A stretch of 64,000 nucleotides of DNA from Schistosoma mansoni (Eukaryota > Platyhelminthes > Trematoda > Strigeidida > Schistosomatidae). A program made the position numbers and the translations under genes. The stretch's first letter is position 1; each line of letters opens with the position of its first letter. The notes beneath the pieces are model-generated. The model was given only the letters and a program-made list of their open reading frames with translations, was not told the origin of the DNA and did not search any database. This document shows, one piece after another, positions 38,501-53,900 of the stretch. The stretch covers positions 25,118,696 to 25,182,695 of the forward strand of contig NC_031502.1 in assembly GCF_000237925.1 (NCBI RefSeq), given 5' to 3'.

Positions 38501-39119
38501 CTGGACCACTTTTTATGTATGCAGTCAGTGGAGCACTATAAATCACAGTCAGTTGCTAAAACTCAGCCATTCAAGACCACATAGGTTCCTGTTTGCAAAC
38601 TCTTTAATCCCGTTCTTGGTTTGTCGATACGTCTAATTCAGATCAGAGCAATTGCAGTCCAAATGGTGATTACCAGTATATTGAATTTTTTCTATAATTA
38701 ACTAAGTCAGTGGATTCGAATTTTCTTATACAGTTAAGTTAATAATAGCAGCACAGTTCCGTTCTGTAAAAGTTTTATTCCTTGTGTGGTAATTTTTCTT
38801 TTTTTTCATTACATGTGCAGGCTAATTAGAGACTTAAGCTGATATTCATGTATGAGATTTTAATTTTAATGAACCTATCACCTTTAGGGAAATAATGTTA
38901 AAAGCAGACTTAAATTTATTTCATTTGCAATACAGATTTCATAAACCATTATGGTAAACTGAAACTTTTACGTTTGAAAAACATTTCCGTAGACATGTCT
39001 ACATCCTAGAAATAGTTTTTCACCATATCAAACGATCGGTTTTTGGGATATTCATGGATCAAAGCCGTTAAGATGCGTACAAATAAAGCATATTCATATT
39101 ATACTTCATCTCTTGTTAA

Positions 39120-39161
<42 letters not shown>

Positions 39162-41919
39162 GCGATGAGGTTTATGTTGTGTTCATTAGATGGCTTTGTA
39201 ATAACAGTCATAATTCTTTTATGGCCAATAAACTTAATTGGTTTTTTTATTTCGTAGGAACGTAGGCGTCAAAAATACTTCTGCAGATAATAAACGTAAA
39301 CTTAAACCTAAGCCTAAGGACAAACTTAGTCCTACCAATTTAGAATCACTAAATAACTACAGAATTTATCTATAATATTTTATTTTCTTGATAGATTGGA
39401 GCAACCGTCGTAATGGCTTTAGTTGGAAACTTTACCTGAAAGAGACAAATTCAAAGCCTGTGCCTAAAGAAGCATTTGATGAGGTAATATTGGTCAGTTC
39501 TAAATTCGCTTTTGACTCATAACCTTAGGTTCTTAGTCTGGTTTATTTGTCAAATGCTTACAAAATCCTAACTAGTCTGATTGTAATATTATAATCTAAC
39601 TGTAAAATACATCATTAGTACACGTGTTTGAGTAAAAATGTGTAAGTCGTATTGTATTTTGATTTTAGCATTTTTACAAGTTGGTTGAATGGAACTAATC
39701 AAGTCACTTAAATGTTCTGTCACCTGTCATTCTGTACTAGTATAGAATGGCTTCTAGATACTCTTTAACACCAGTTATAGAAGTAGTTATCTTTGCCAAC
39801 TGAAATCAGTTGAAGTCTCAAACAAGGATTGAATAAATAGCCGGTTCAACGTTTTTTCAGTCAATACCAGCTTGTGACAAACCCAATATACGGATGAAAT
39901 AAGTCTTTATAAACTACGTTGATAATTAAATCCATCATGATAAACGTACATGGTTACTAACTTACTTTCATAAGATACAAAAATTCCTTTCGCACTGATT
40001 TGATCAGACAGCAGCAATTAAATTGCCGATAATCGCGTTTTCGTAATTATGGTTTTCTGTATCATCTGATCAAACATTCTCTATACTTGTTCTCAGGCTT
40101 CGTGAGTTATGAATTTTATTATTATACGATCTATGAACTCATCATTTCTCATTTACCGTGAGACTTCTCTGTTATTACTGGGGCTTCCTTCATGTTTTTC
40201 CATGTATATGTTTTTGGTGTTATTTGTCTTATAGGGTCATCAGAGCAAACTTTTCCTGTAAATATATATTTTATTTGCACTAACTGACCCGTTGAAGTTT
40301 TTCGGAAAAATAATCATATACAAAAAGCAGGGTTTCATGACCTAATACGTGTTACTAAAGGAAATAATTTCTATTTGTATCTGTATCATCACTTTCATGT
40401 TATGCAAAGTGATATGGTGAGCAGTATATAAATCGATTGGAGTGCGAATGACATAAGATTGATTTTTCCCAATCTTCTGTGACACGTAATCACATAGCTT
40501 TGTCAATTGGTTATATTTGCTGGTTAGAGACGTCTAATTGTATGGAATTGTAAATACTTGTTTACACAGTAGATAATTGATTAATTGATGTTAAATACTA
40601 CTCAGTTCAGTCTATGCGTGTGTGGATGATAATCTGGTTAAATAAATCGTAAACGTAGTGTATTGTATTCTTTTGATTTATTTTGGTAGTCAAATAATTC
40701 CTTATCTACCACCGTTTTCTTACTTGCGTTGTCTGATTCGCAGTTTTTCCAGTACCAAATCAGTTAAGGACTCTATGGATATAGTTCCGTAATTTCAGTA
40801 CTATTCAGTGGAACAAGCAATACCATGAATCCCAAAAGTAGTTTTCTTCTCCATCTTATAGTATATCATATGGGAATGAAGCCTTCAGCAGAAGAGCATT
40901 ATCCAATCTATCCCTATATATTTATCTATAAGTCAATGGATTGCTAGCTTTGCTCACACTCAAGATCAGTGGGAATTTAATAATCATAAACTGAAAATAA
41001 TCTTAAAATTTCTCTCATTCAATCATTGCTCGTTCGTCTACTGTTAATTTATCAGTTAAATTAAAATATAGTGTTCACTTTATTCACTAAGCTTTTTTTA
41101 TTAACCTGTGTTTTGTTACATAGATTGCGTACGCAAAAAAATACAAACATTCTTGACATATTTTATTAAAGTTAATCTCCAAAAATGTGACTTTTATGGT
41201 GGTGATCTAGAGGGGAGGATGAGTATTACTAGCCTGTATTTATAAAATGTTTATACAAGAATATTATTACTTTTGTATGGTATTTTTATTATCCACAACG
41301 TAGATAACCAAAGTCGCTAGATCATCCCAACAGTTTCTAATAAACCAACGTCTAGAGGCTGTAGACAAACGGTGCCCTTCATTAGTTCGTGTTGCCAATG
41401 TTGTAGACAACACCCCTCCTGGATTTCTCACCCTAGGATATGATGGTTGGCCTGTTAAATACAACATACGTATAGAGGTGTCGTCTCTCGATTTATTTCC
41501 TGTTGGTTATTGTCATGCTTCTGGACATCCTCTACAAGTCCCACCGGGATGTAAGTTTCTAATTTTCGACTAATAATTATTATCAGTGTTTTGAGAGCTC
41601 AAATTCATATCACACTAAAATCAAAACCATCCTAAAATTTTTAAAAAACCCACACTTTTAAATCGGTCTAGGTACATTGTGTATCAGGAAAAAGAATAAA
41701 CGAATTATTAAACGTATTGATTATAAAAATTTTATTTTTCTCCAAATTTTATCGTGTTTTCATTGGTAGATCTCTAACTGTTGCTTCTTATCAATATAAA
41801 ACTTTATCTTGTGATTCGCTAACCACCACCTAGTAAAAGCCTAACATTTCTTATTTGTTGCTGGCTTGTAACCTCTAAATTGGAAAAATAGTTTAAAATT
41901 GACCATGAAACGGCTATAT

Positions 41920-41971
<52 letters not shown>

Positions 41972-44900
41972 ACCGATCTTCACTTCCGTTTATTAACATA
42001 CCTCTTTAATTTTAATTTTCCCTGCATCTGTTGTTATCTTAGTTGCGAATAAACCAAACCCAGGACGGTTCTAACGGTATTATCTAATCTTCCTTTTCCA
42101 AGACAATTATTTCTTATTACAGCAACGTGATTTGGCGTATTCACTTTTTTTCCCGCTGAATCAAATACATGGTTCATATTTCAATTTTTTAAAAAGAAAC
42201 TTTTGTGAAGGTCATCATGTTGTTTGTCCAGATTAACTTTTTCAATATGTTCAGGTTTTTTCATCAATTAAATACCAAATACCTTTCACTCTTTTCCTTT
42301 GCTCACATATTTTTCCACTAATTAAAAAAGCCGGACGTTTGTATATTCTGCTAGATAGAATCTAATTTCCCTGGTGCCACAGAACTAATGCTTATGTGAA
42401 AAATAAAGATGAAAACTTGACATTAATTTTATTACTACTTACTTCCGTTTAATTTTTTCGTTATGCCTTTTTTATACCTATTCAGCTTTTGTTGACGAAT
42501 TATTTCTTGAGATGAATATCGAAATGGTGTCTTTATTCAGTGGACTTAAACAGGGAAGCATTTTATATTGTGTTAATTTTTGGTATTTTTTTAAGTTTCG
42601 TCATAACCTTGCTAAGAATTTTTCAATGTTTTTTAGTAAATTTGATATCTTTGTTCTGTTTCATTGGCCTTGAGAAGATGTAGTCCACAAATAATCACTC
42701 CTTTAAAACCATAATACCTGATTCATTTATTTTAATTTTATAGATGATTCTGAATTGGATTTAAATGGAAACCTAATGGATTCTTATTCTAATTCTTCTG
42801 CCAGTTCTCTCAGCTGTAGTGGGACTGCCAACCCATTTGGCGGGTGCCCAACTCCCGGTTGCAAAGGTTACGGGCATATCAAAGGACCTCGTTATTTCTC
42901 TCATCAGCGTATTTCAGGATGCCCATATGCTGATAGTAATCTTAAGAAAGATACTATTAGAGCACATGAACGTCTAAGTTCCACTAATATATTAATGTCC
43001 AGTTCTCCTTTTTCTGTTGATTCAGAAAACCCCGATTCTAGTGCAACAGTGGCCTCGGTTTCTGCTTACAATCCTCCTAATCGTAACTCAGGTCAACGTC
43101 TTTCTCCAGATTCTACTGTCAAAAGTGAATTCTCTTCAAATAATACCTCTACCATTGTTACATCTTATTCTCTCACAACATGTCCATATTTAGATACCAA
43201 AGTTCCAGACTCTGTATCAGGTAATTCAGTTACACTGCAATTTTCTATTGCGGATAGCGTTGTCACAACTTCACCTGGTTTTTCAACTGTGATAAGCAAC
43301 ATTCATTCAACCAGTAGCCCTGCTGTTTCTGTCCAGAGTTCACTTCCAAATGAATCCCCTCAATCTAATGTGTTACCTTTAAACTTAACACTTGAAAAGT
43401 TGCCTGATTTCTCACCGAAAGAAGTGCCTTTAAGAACTGAAATTTCAAACTCCTTTTCTCCAGCAATCGTTGTTGGGTAGGTTATTTTTTCCTAATTATT
43501 TATTCGTTTCCGTGTAATCTTTTAGCACTGTTCTCTCTCATACTTCACATCCTTTTTTGGGCTATTAACCACTTACTTTAAACGAGACTGAGGAGAGATC
43601 TGGAGTTTTATTATTTTGCACCTCTCATTCAAAGATTACGAAGTTTTGCATCACTGGTTTAATTTACATTTGAAATCTTATACTAAAAAAATATTGTATT
43701 TAGTAGTCAGGTATCTTACCTCGGCGTGGTTGATGTAATAGAAAGCTTACTGCATACTTTCTTAATTACATTTATTGTTTCTAGCACTTACGAGTCTATT
43801 ATTGTCTCAATAATTTGGAGTCACCTTCAGAATCAGTTCTCAAGTAAAAGATTATCCACTGCCAGGTGATCAGTAGAATTTTGTCTTTTGTATCTACGTT
43901 TCTAACGATGCTTTGTTATCAACTTCCATCCATAGCGTGGAAAGTACTTTAGAGTCATACTTGGGTATAATGTTTATATTCGGCAATTAAAATACTATTT
44001 CCCTACGCTCCTCACTTTGTTTAATAATTCGCAGGTTCAGCTTCTACTCATGAAAATGCTGGGTAGTACTAGGACTCAGTTCGTTAATGTTTTCCACCTT
44101 ATTTTCCGTATGAATATTTTGAAGATGAAAATATCAACCAAATCGAAATGTTTTGCATTCATTCTAGTGTGAATAATTTTTTATCAATTAATTACACATG
44201 ATAAAGCAGATGATGCTTTAAACTAAGAAGTTGGGTATATTCTCAACATATTTCAGCTTATGTATCTGCAGCGATCTGATTGCCTGACATCTTATAATCA
44301 CTCCTTTCTTTAAATAAGTAAATTATTCCAATTTACGTACACTTTATTTATAGCCCTTCGAAATAACAAATTATTTTAAACCTGTTCTTGAAGAATGTTT
44401 CGTCAGTCGTTATTGACCCTGGTTGTTTAACTCGTGTGTTTTTAATGTAGTGACAAAACATTGTTTTATATTTCACCATATTCTCTCTTCAACATGAACT
44501 CATAATGTAAATCTCAGTTATTTTATTTTTCAATGCGATGTAAATCTACTGGAGTTTCATTATACTTACCTAATTCATAATGTAAATCATTGCCGTTAAT
44601 TTTCTTTATCTTAAATACATTCATTTACCATATGAATTGACTGACCCATGACCAATTCTCTTGAACTTATTGAATTTTGATTGTTCACCGAGTTATGTAT
44701 TTGCCAAATCGTAGGATTTTTAAATGTGTAAAATGTTGATAAAAGTCTGTCTTCAAATAACATCGTATCCATTTCTCGCCGTGATCGTCTTTCAAATACC
44801 GAGGTTGACGTATGTGATAATGTTTATCAGTTATATTTCTAGTGAGACTTAAAACTTGAGGCCCGAAATTTTCAGTCCGATTTTCCTAAGTCATTTGAGT

Positions 44901-47900
44901 AATATCATTTTCGCTCATACTTATTAGTGTCTTCACTAAATCATGTTTGATTGTTTTATTGGATATTTTCTGTACTTTTAGAAATTATACTTTCATTTTA
45001 AAATTTATGTCTATGCAACAAACGACAGTCTGTTATGCCCCTTCTTTATACATGCAATACTCTTCTAAAGTATTCCCTAAAAATATATATTTATTAAAGA
45101 GCAGGTTTTTCATTAGCTCAATCAAAATTATCCTCAAACGAAACACTTTCACTTTATGATAATTACAGAATTTTTTAGAGACTTCATTTATTCAAGACTT
45201 TGCAACCTAATAATCCTTGTACTCTGTTCGCACGAAATCGATAGCCTTAAGGCTTAAAATAGCAGTTATTATTGAATATAGATACTGTATAGCGGTAGGA
45301 TTTACCGTATCAGTTTCATCCTATTTGTGATTTGTCAGCTGGATGTACCTTTCTTTTCAAACTAACAGTTCGAGTGTCAGTGTGAGGGTCAAGAATACGA
45401 TTCTGGTACATCCAGCTGACGAGTCCTAGATATTACCAAACGCACATCCTAGATTCCATTACTAACCATTATCTAATGTCAATTAAAATTTGTAAATGAA
45501 TGGCGATATCGAGACCATCTGCTTAGGATACTCATATGAAACTGATTGATTGCAGTCCGCAACATCAACTAGATAACAGTAATCCTTACAAATAATAATT
45601 ATATTACAGGAGTAAACTTAGTTTGATGAATATTGTATAGAGTAAATAAGAGTGTAACTCCCTTTCCCAGTTGACAAATAGTATTTTTCCATAAGATACT
45701 GGGTTACAGAGGATAAGTATGCTTTAATAACACAGTGTTTCAGAAAAATACAGCATAATATGTTTTGTGTTAGCGTCAGTGCTACTTTGCCGTCAAAAAA
45801 AGGTGATATAAAATTAAGTAGAAAAATAAATGCATGCCATCTTATTGAGAATGACATCTGAAATTAGTCTACCTTTCTGATGCATGATAATCACCGAAAC
45901 ATAAATTACTCTCCATAATATAGTTGTTGGTTGCTATCTTTATCTTGCACAAACAGGGAATGTACCATAAAGGGACTGGGATTATTTTTCTGGTCATGGG
46001 TGTGAGACAGTCATAAGATTGCCATTCTTCGATCAGAGTCATCAGACGAATGTTTACTAAATAGACGGGGTTTTTCTTTATGGTGAGTTATTTGATCTCA
46101 TCCTCCTGATTGTTTCATCTAATATGTTAGCAGTAGGCGAGTAAATGTTTTGAACTGTTGTCTGTTAAATAGCGTTTAGTGTTGAAATTATCCCTTTGTA
46201 CAAGTCACTGTGAATGAATAAACTTGATCGGCTTTTACTTACTGCTACAAAGGAGGCAATGGATAATTTGCCACATTTAAAATAGTTGTGCGACTTTTTA
46301 CAATGATAACAGCAGCAGTATTCGTATTCTTTTTATCTATTGTAAGAAACCTGTGTTTTTGTTTTCGCGAATTATTTCTGAGAATTCTTGTACATAACTC
46401 CAACGTATTTAGAGTTTAGATTTCACACAGATTGCTTTCCACTTTGCAAGCTGAATAGTCTGACTTTGACTTCTGTATCTATTATGTATATGTTGCGCAT
46501 CATAATTGTATGAGTTTCCCAGCCAGTAGTAGAGTAGTCAGTAATAAAAACTGATCACTTCAATATATGTTTGCTACATGACGACTGTAGGATAGTTACT
46601 TGTGTCTCAATCAACGGTCGTTTCAGTAACACAACGTGTACGTGAACTTTTATCCCATTATAACCATGAACCAAGAAGGGTTGTTTATTGCTCTATAGTA
46701 AGCTCGTTTTTGTTTGAAAGTTTGATTGTTAAGCGGTAAGGTCTTCTGATTCTTTTTTAATACATCAGACAACACATATTTTATGTTTTTTTTCGTATCT
46801 CGTTTGTGAGCGGAAAATTTTCCCTCATTTTCTCGCTTATTTCAGTGTTTGATCCGGGGAATTTCAATGAGAATGAAATTATTAACGTAGTAACGTATTG
46901 TTTCACATTTTTCTCCATTTTCTACATCTGGACATTGGAAGGTGGTCTTCACATTTTAACCTGGTCATGTATGGACTCTTCATTCACCATAATTTCTTTC
47001 TTGAAGAAACTATATTCTACTATTAACTAATAAAAAGTGGAGAATTCGTATTCTCGATAATTATGACAATCACTTTAATATTCATTTATGATTCTTGTGT
47101 TGTTGCTTTACTTGTTATTTGTTTCTGTGTCTGAGTCCAATGTCCTGTACCATTTATTAAAAATTAAAAATTTTCTAATGTTTAAATATTCAGAACCTAT
47201 CATCCAAATAATGCAGTCACACTTTTTTTGTTTCAGTATACTTAGTTAACCCCATAGTTGGTATTCATTTTTATGAAATATCTCTGCCGCGAATTTCCTT
47301 TCTGTAGTTAATTGATTGTCAAGTAAAATATCCCTGTTAAATTTCTATTTACGCTAGTGCTAATAACGTGTTTGATTGTACTAGGATTGTTGGAAAGTAA
47401 GTAAAATATTTCCCCACCATCTTGATTTTGCTTCATCTAACCTGTATTGTCCATTATAGGTCGATAAATTTTCTTGCCAGATTTCGTTTTTGTTAGTTCT
47501 CAGTAGCTTTACATTTATACATTGCTTTTCGGTACTATGTATAGATAAACATGACTCTCACTTTTTCTTTTTCGAAATTCTTATTATTAGTGCCATACCT
47601 CAATGTGAAAACTCAAATTTATCTTCTGAAATCGCAGCCAATGTAATAGTCTTACCAAATGAGTCTTCTATTAATGTTGCGTCTTCAAGCACAAAATCAA
47701 ACACGAATTCTAATGACTCAGTTAGACCACAGAAGTTAAGCAAATTAGAACCTAATCTCCTGGACAGCGTGTCTCCTTCCAATTTTCTGTCTCATACTGC
47801 TGATCAATCTGATGAATATACAAAGAATCTTGGCATATCCCCTATACCTATTAAACGTAAACGAGGTCGGCCTAGGAAATACACTTCTGTACACGTTCTC

Positions 47901-50900
47901 CATCCATCCTTACAACAATCACATCCTGTTCATTTCACTTCCTTGACATCTCTACCACAATCATATACTACGTCTACTGGACGACACTCATATCCAGCCT
48001 GTGTATCAACTCAACATCATACACTTTCATCAGCTGCAGTTCCGAATTCTTCGTTATCTGTTACATCTACATTGTCACTTTGTAGCAGTGTGAATGTAAC
48101 TACCAATTCTCACCCACCAATAGATTGTCAAAGTGATAGTTTCCTCCCCCATAATATGGAATCTAATAACCTCAGAAACATCGATGTACTTAAGTCTGTC
48201 ACGTGCAGTTCAGAACCCAGTCCCGCTGACAGTGTTTTAACTAATGCTTGCATCAATACTAACATGGGTTACACGGATGTAGATCGATTAAGATCATCTT
48301 CTGGTTATGAAATTCCTGGGCAACACACTTCTACCTTAGCTGCAGTAAATGATCCAACTGCGAGCTATCCTATAAATGCCAGATTGACTCAAGAAATCAC
48401 TCCTGTTGACCTTTGTTCTAATCGCAATCAGCGCCTAACGGTTATGAATACCTCAGGTATGATCATCAACGCTAGTAACAGTCTTCCTCCTCAGCCTTTG
48501 GTCGAGACACCAAATACTGGATGGTACCCTGATGTGACTAACGGGTCATTTATGCCTCCTATGTGTTATAATCCTGTTTTATCTTCTCCGTTCTATATTG
48601 ATACAGCAAGGCCGTCATGTCTATTGCCATCTTTTGATCTATCCTCTTCAAGTTATATAAATGCTCCAGTCAGTAGCTTGAATAATCCCTCGTTGAGAGA
48701 CCTTGATTTAATGGGTCGCTTATTACCACAGGCAGGGGCGGCTATTCGTGCAGCCAAAGTTGCTGGCCTTCCTGGACCTCATTCTTGGAATCCAAACGTT
48801 GTAGCTAATTTTATTTCTACATTGCCAGGATGTAAACAGTTCGCTTGTAAATTCATTGAGAATGTAAGTCAAATTCTCCTTGCTTTTACTTAATTCCTCG
48901 TTATTAACTCATTCATTTTATTTCATGTAGTGTAATCAATACTACTACAAAGATTTTACTCAGTTCATTGTTTACAGTTGTTTCTTTGAACGATCATTTT
49001 GGAACGTTTATCCTACCGCAGTTATAAACAGAAAATCGTCACTATTCACCTTTTTGAATTATTTGATGTGCTTCGTCTCCGTAGACAACTAATTTGCAGC
49101 ACAAATTGTGATTCATTTTAAATTTTGGCACTTCCAATGTTATTAGAAAGACTCTTATTTTTACTCAGGTTAATCAATTCATCCTCTTTTTCTATAAAAT
49201 GCAGTCTTATTCGGCAGATGTTAAAAAGCTATGCAGACTTGGTAGTTATCAGTTATTCAAATTAGAAATGTCAGTTATTGAAACTTACCCATTCATGGTT
49301 TGAAATGAGTTAAAAGACAACAATAAGTATATTTCTGACATCAGTGACTTTGACTCGAATCGCTAGTGATTTTTTGAAATTAAGTCACTAATTTTAGTAA
49401 TAAGCAATTATATATTGCCCTTTGTCAACTACTTTTTGATTTAACTGATTATTGACTTTTTCATAAGCGTAGTAGTATCTTGTGGGTTGGAAGAGTAGTT
49501 TGTTTCTATAGCGGAGATACATCACAGCACTTCCGAAGCGAAAAATAATTTTTGAAATATTTATATTAAAATAAGCATTTCATATTTCTTTTATTGATAA
49601 GTTGACTGTTTCCCGTTTTTAGAAACTGGCATCTCACCAGGCTTTTTCACATGAACTTTTCAATATTTGGCAATTATATTTGCTTTTTTTTACTAGAGCT
49701 ATATGATGAAGTGATATCCCAGTTCGTTCTTTGCCAAATCGGTCAAATCGGCTAAAAACCCTAGAATTTCATACGATTGATGTATAGTGTATCTCCCAAA
49801 CACGCATACATGATCCTCATCAAAATGGAACCGACTAAATACACCCTCCGTGTATCTGGCGACCCGATGGCTAGCTCTCGTTGACTTGCAGATGTAGGCA
49901 TAGCACTTAGTACGAGGGCAGAACAAGCACTATTAGAGTAGGTCCCCGTTAACAATCGTCTGTGTTGTTCGGCTAAACGGCTCCGTAAGAACTCGAAAGG
50001 ATAGGAACACATGTCGTTGCTTTTTCATCGCTTCTGTTTATGCTTCCACTGACTGCAGCCCGGATGAATTGAAAGATGACTTTTACAGAAAGCTCTCTGA
50101 ACTTCTTCAAAAAGCTAAGCGCTCAGACATAGTACTCGTAGCGGGTGACTTTAATGCTTAATAAGATAGCTTAAACCAAACAGAAAGTTATTTAGTTGGG
50201 TATTTTAGTATTCCGGCTCAGCGAACAGATAATGGTGATCATCTGCTGCAACTGTGCTCAGACATTCGTTTATTTTTAACAAACACTAATTTTAAGCATA
50301 AGGAGAGACATCGTCCTAACATGGCGACCACCTGCACCAAACCAACGATGGACTCAAATAGACCCTATTGTCATCAGTCATCGTTGGAGAGGCTTGATAG
50401 AAGTCTGTCGCTCGTATTGGAATACATGTTTAGACTCTGATCATGCTTTCGTACGAGCACGCATTTGTTTGTGCCTCACTGGACGCAGGAAAACTACACC
50501 AAGAGGACCCATTAGAATTGAACTGAGTGACGAGAAAGCCAAAAGTAAGTTCCAGGAACAACTGAGTTCACATTAGGCAGTTCTGTAAACGAGGCTGACC
50601 CAGATGTTGCTTGGAAAGATATACGAACAGCTGTGGAAACAGCAGTCACATCTATTAGTAATTTAAACCAATGGGTTCCAAAAAACCAATGGATTTCTTC
50701 TAAATCTATTGCACTGATGGATTCTCGTAAACTCATCCCATCAGGCTCTGAACACGATGAAGAGCCAAAACAAATCAGATCTAGTTTAAACATAAGTCTA
50801 AGGAACGATCGTGAGCAGTGGTGGGCAACGAAAGCAAAAGAAATGGAAAAGGTGGCGGCTGTAGGTAACACAGGACAGATTTTCAGACTAATAAAAGAAA

Positions 50901-53900
50901 CCGGAATTAAGAAGTCATTTGTAAGCGAGACAATCTCGGAAAAAGATGAGACTCTCAGCCCAGACGTTTAGAACGATGGGCGGAACAATTTAAAGAACAG
51001 TTCAGCTGGCCTTCAGCTACTCTACAGTTACCCACCATTGCCAAACAGTCTGAATGGAACATTGAAGTAGGTCCCCCGACTCTGGCTGAAGTTCAAAAGG
51101 CTATAGCTAATCTGAAGCGAAGAAGAGCAGCTAGTCCAGATGGATTGGCTCCAGAGGTCTTTAAATATGGTGGTCGAATTTTAGCGATTAGGTTGACCAA
51201 TATTTTGGCTAAAATCTGGGAGTTGGACGTAATCCCATCTGACTGGTCACAATCACTGATTGTCCTACTATATAAGAAGGGGCCCAAATCATCCTGAAAT
51301 AGCCATGGAGGAATTAGTTGGACTAATATAGCATCTAAAATACTAGCCTCAATAATTATCGGGCGCCTAACTAAGACTCGTGAACTGCAAACACGAGAAA
51401 ATGAGGCTGGCTTCAGACCTGGTCGTGGCTGCATTGACCACATATTCACCATTCGTCAGGTTTTAGAGCACAGGCATGCTTAAAGGCGTTCGACAATGAT
51501 AGTTTTTCTTGACATGGAAGCAGCGTTTGACTCTGTAGACCGAGAGGTTCTGTGGCAGTGTCTATCATTGAAAGGTGTACCTCAGAAGTACATAAACCTT
51601 GTGAAGGTTCTTTACTCGAACACTACCAGTCGAGTGAGAGCTTATGGCGAACTGTCATCTGACTTTACAACCTCAAGTTTTGTCCGTCAAGGATGTCCAC
51701 TATCCCCATTTTTGTTTAACTTCATTATAGACCTGTTGCTGGAAATAACACTCTCTTCGACTGAATTTTCAGGAATTGATCTCGTACCAGGAGGTCCACT
51801 TATCGGCTTAGAATACGCAGATGACATAGTCTTATTTGGTGAAGACGCTGATAAATGCAGAATCTTCTGTTAGAACTGAGTTATAATACCAAGATGTTTG
51901 GGATGCGTTTCTCTCTCTTTAAATGCAAAATTTTACTCCAGTACTGGCCTGCGTCAACACCTAAACTAAGGATAGGGAGCAAAGTAGTCGAACGTGTCGA
52001 CAACTTCACTTATCTTGGACGTCTAATCAGCCGTAATGAGTTGGTGTCTGACGAAATCTCTGCACAGGTTCAAAAAGCTCTTTGGCTTTTGCTAACCTAT
52101 GGCGAAGACGAGATATCCGCTTATCAATTAAGGGACGAGTATACTTCACAGCAGTTCGCTCTGTTCTACTTTACGGCTGTGAAACATGGCCATTAAGAGT
52201 TGAAGTTACTCATAAGTTACTATGATGTGTGTGAGAATGAGTCCTTAGTTTTCTTTTGTTTGCTTTGTTTGATACTTGTAATTTCTTTTACCTTCATTTA
52301 AAAAAAATCGCATCTCTGTTAACATGGTCAGTATCCTAACTTTGATATTTTTATTCCTCTAACGAAAGTCTACTGATTTCACTCTATAAATATGATCATT
52401 TCATTGTGGTCACTAGACTCTACTTTTATTCATGTAATCAAGAAGATTTGTCATAAATCATTTGTGAAAAGGATTGAATTCAGGACTGACTGTACGTTAA
52501 CCTCTTTATCTAACCCTCATTGTCATTCGTTACTCACATCTTCTAATCCACAATAAATGTTTGTCATCAGTCGCGTTGATTGTTTGCTGTAAAATGTATG
52601 CTCATTTCTTATTATGCATTGACATGGGTTAGGATACCATTCTTAACATTTATATTCAATAGTCTTTTAGTACGCCATGTACCACAATATTTTTGTTTTT
52701 AATTTAGATATTTCATTCATGTATATTTGTGTGATAGCTTTTCTGTGTTTGCTACTGTCGGAAAAACAACTCTATGTAGTAATAACAAAGAAAGTGGTTA
52801 GATGTTTGTCAGTAACTAGCAATAAAATCCAGCCTTGTCGACTAGATGTGTATGTTGTATTCAAGTCTCAATTGAAACAATTTCCTTTGCTGAAGTGTTC
52901 AGTGAAAAGTTCTAACTTGTGGGAAATGTGTTATCTGGATTCCATTGCTAAGTGTTTGATTCTGATGCAAACATAATCAGTGTTGAAGCATCCATTTAAT
53001 AATTTCCAAGTTTCCCGAATAATTCAGTCTTGATAATCAACTGCTAAAGAGTACTCATAATAATGAAAATGTGTAGTTACAAAATATTTATAGATAAAGC
53101 TTCTTTTCTTCCCAATTACTGCCTGGGATTTTTAGATAATAAATATAGTTCTTTAGGTTTCATCGTCACTCTAAGTAAGTGACTGGAGATGAAGAAGGCG
53201 GCGGCGATAGATAACACTAAACTTATCCGATAGAGATACTTATCTATAATTTCCCATAACTTCATTTTATTCCATTAGTCGAGAGATCTTACAGTGGTCT
53301 GTTATTTAAAGACGTACTATAAAGCAAATAAACCTTCTACAACCTTTTTGCTCGGACCCTGTTGATAAAATTCAGATTTGCGGTTATTTTTTGAACTGAC
53401 TCTGTCAAGTGTTATTCGTCAGGACAACTCATTTCTGTTTGATTTTTTTGTAGATATTTTCCCAGTAGTGCTTTCTTCATCTGACATTTTAGGGACTAAT
53501 CTCCTGTCAAGAAATTCATTTGTCGATCCGGAATACACAAATAGAATCCTCTTGTTTGGTGAAGACTGTCAAATGCAGAGTCTTCTAATCACTTTAAGTA
53601 ACAATGGAAGGATGATTTGAATCCGTTTCTCACCCTTCATGTGCAAAATATTTATCCAGGATTGGTCTGTGCCTAGTTTAACGGTAGGGAGTGGAGAAGT
53701 GAAACGTGTTAATCGCTTCACTGATACTAGATGGAAAGGCTCATTCTATTTATGAGACTACAATCCTTCATCGACTGGTTTGGCTGTGACATTCTATATA
53801 AATGCCTTACCACTGCTTAACCCGACATTCAATCATCGGCTTACAAAAAACTAGGTTTAAAAAACTGGGAATGGTCAGATCAAGGTGCGACATCAATTCA

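Larger units (their letters stand above)
39484..42743. other. L3MBTL introns 6 and 7 (around exon 7)
   Basis: Outside exon 41334-41550 and the TA tract nothing is recognised; the sequence is AT-rich with no sizeable open frame. Confidence 0.5.

Noticed and set aside
49761-50012. Minus-strand 83-codon frame
   Set aside because: Antisense shadow of the plus-strand LINE endonuclease region.
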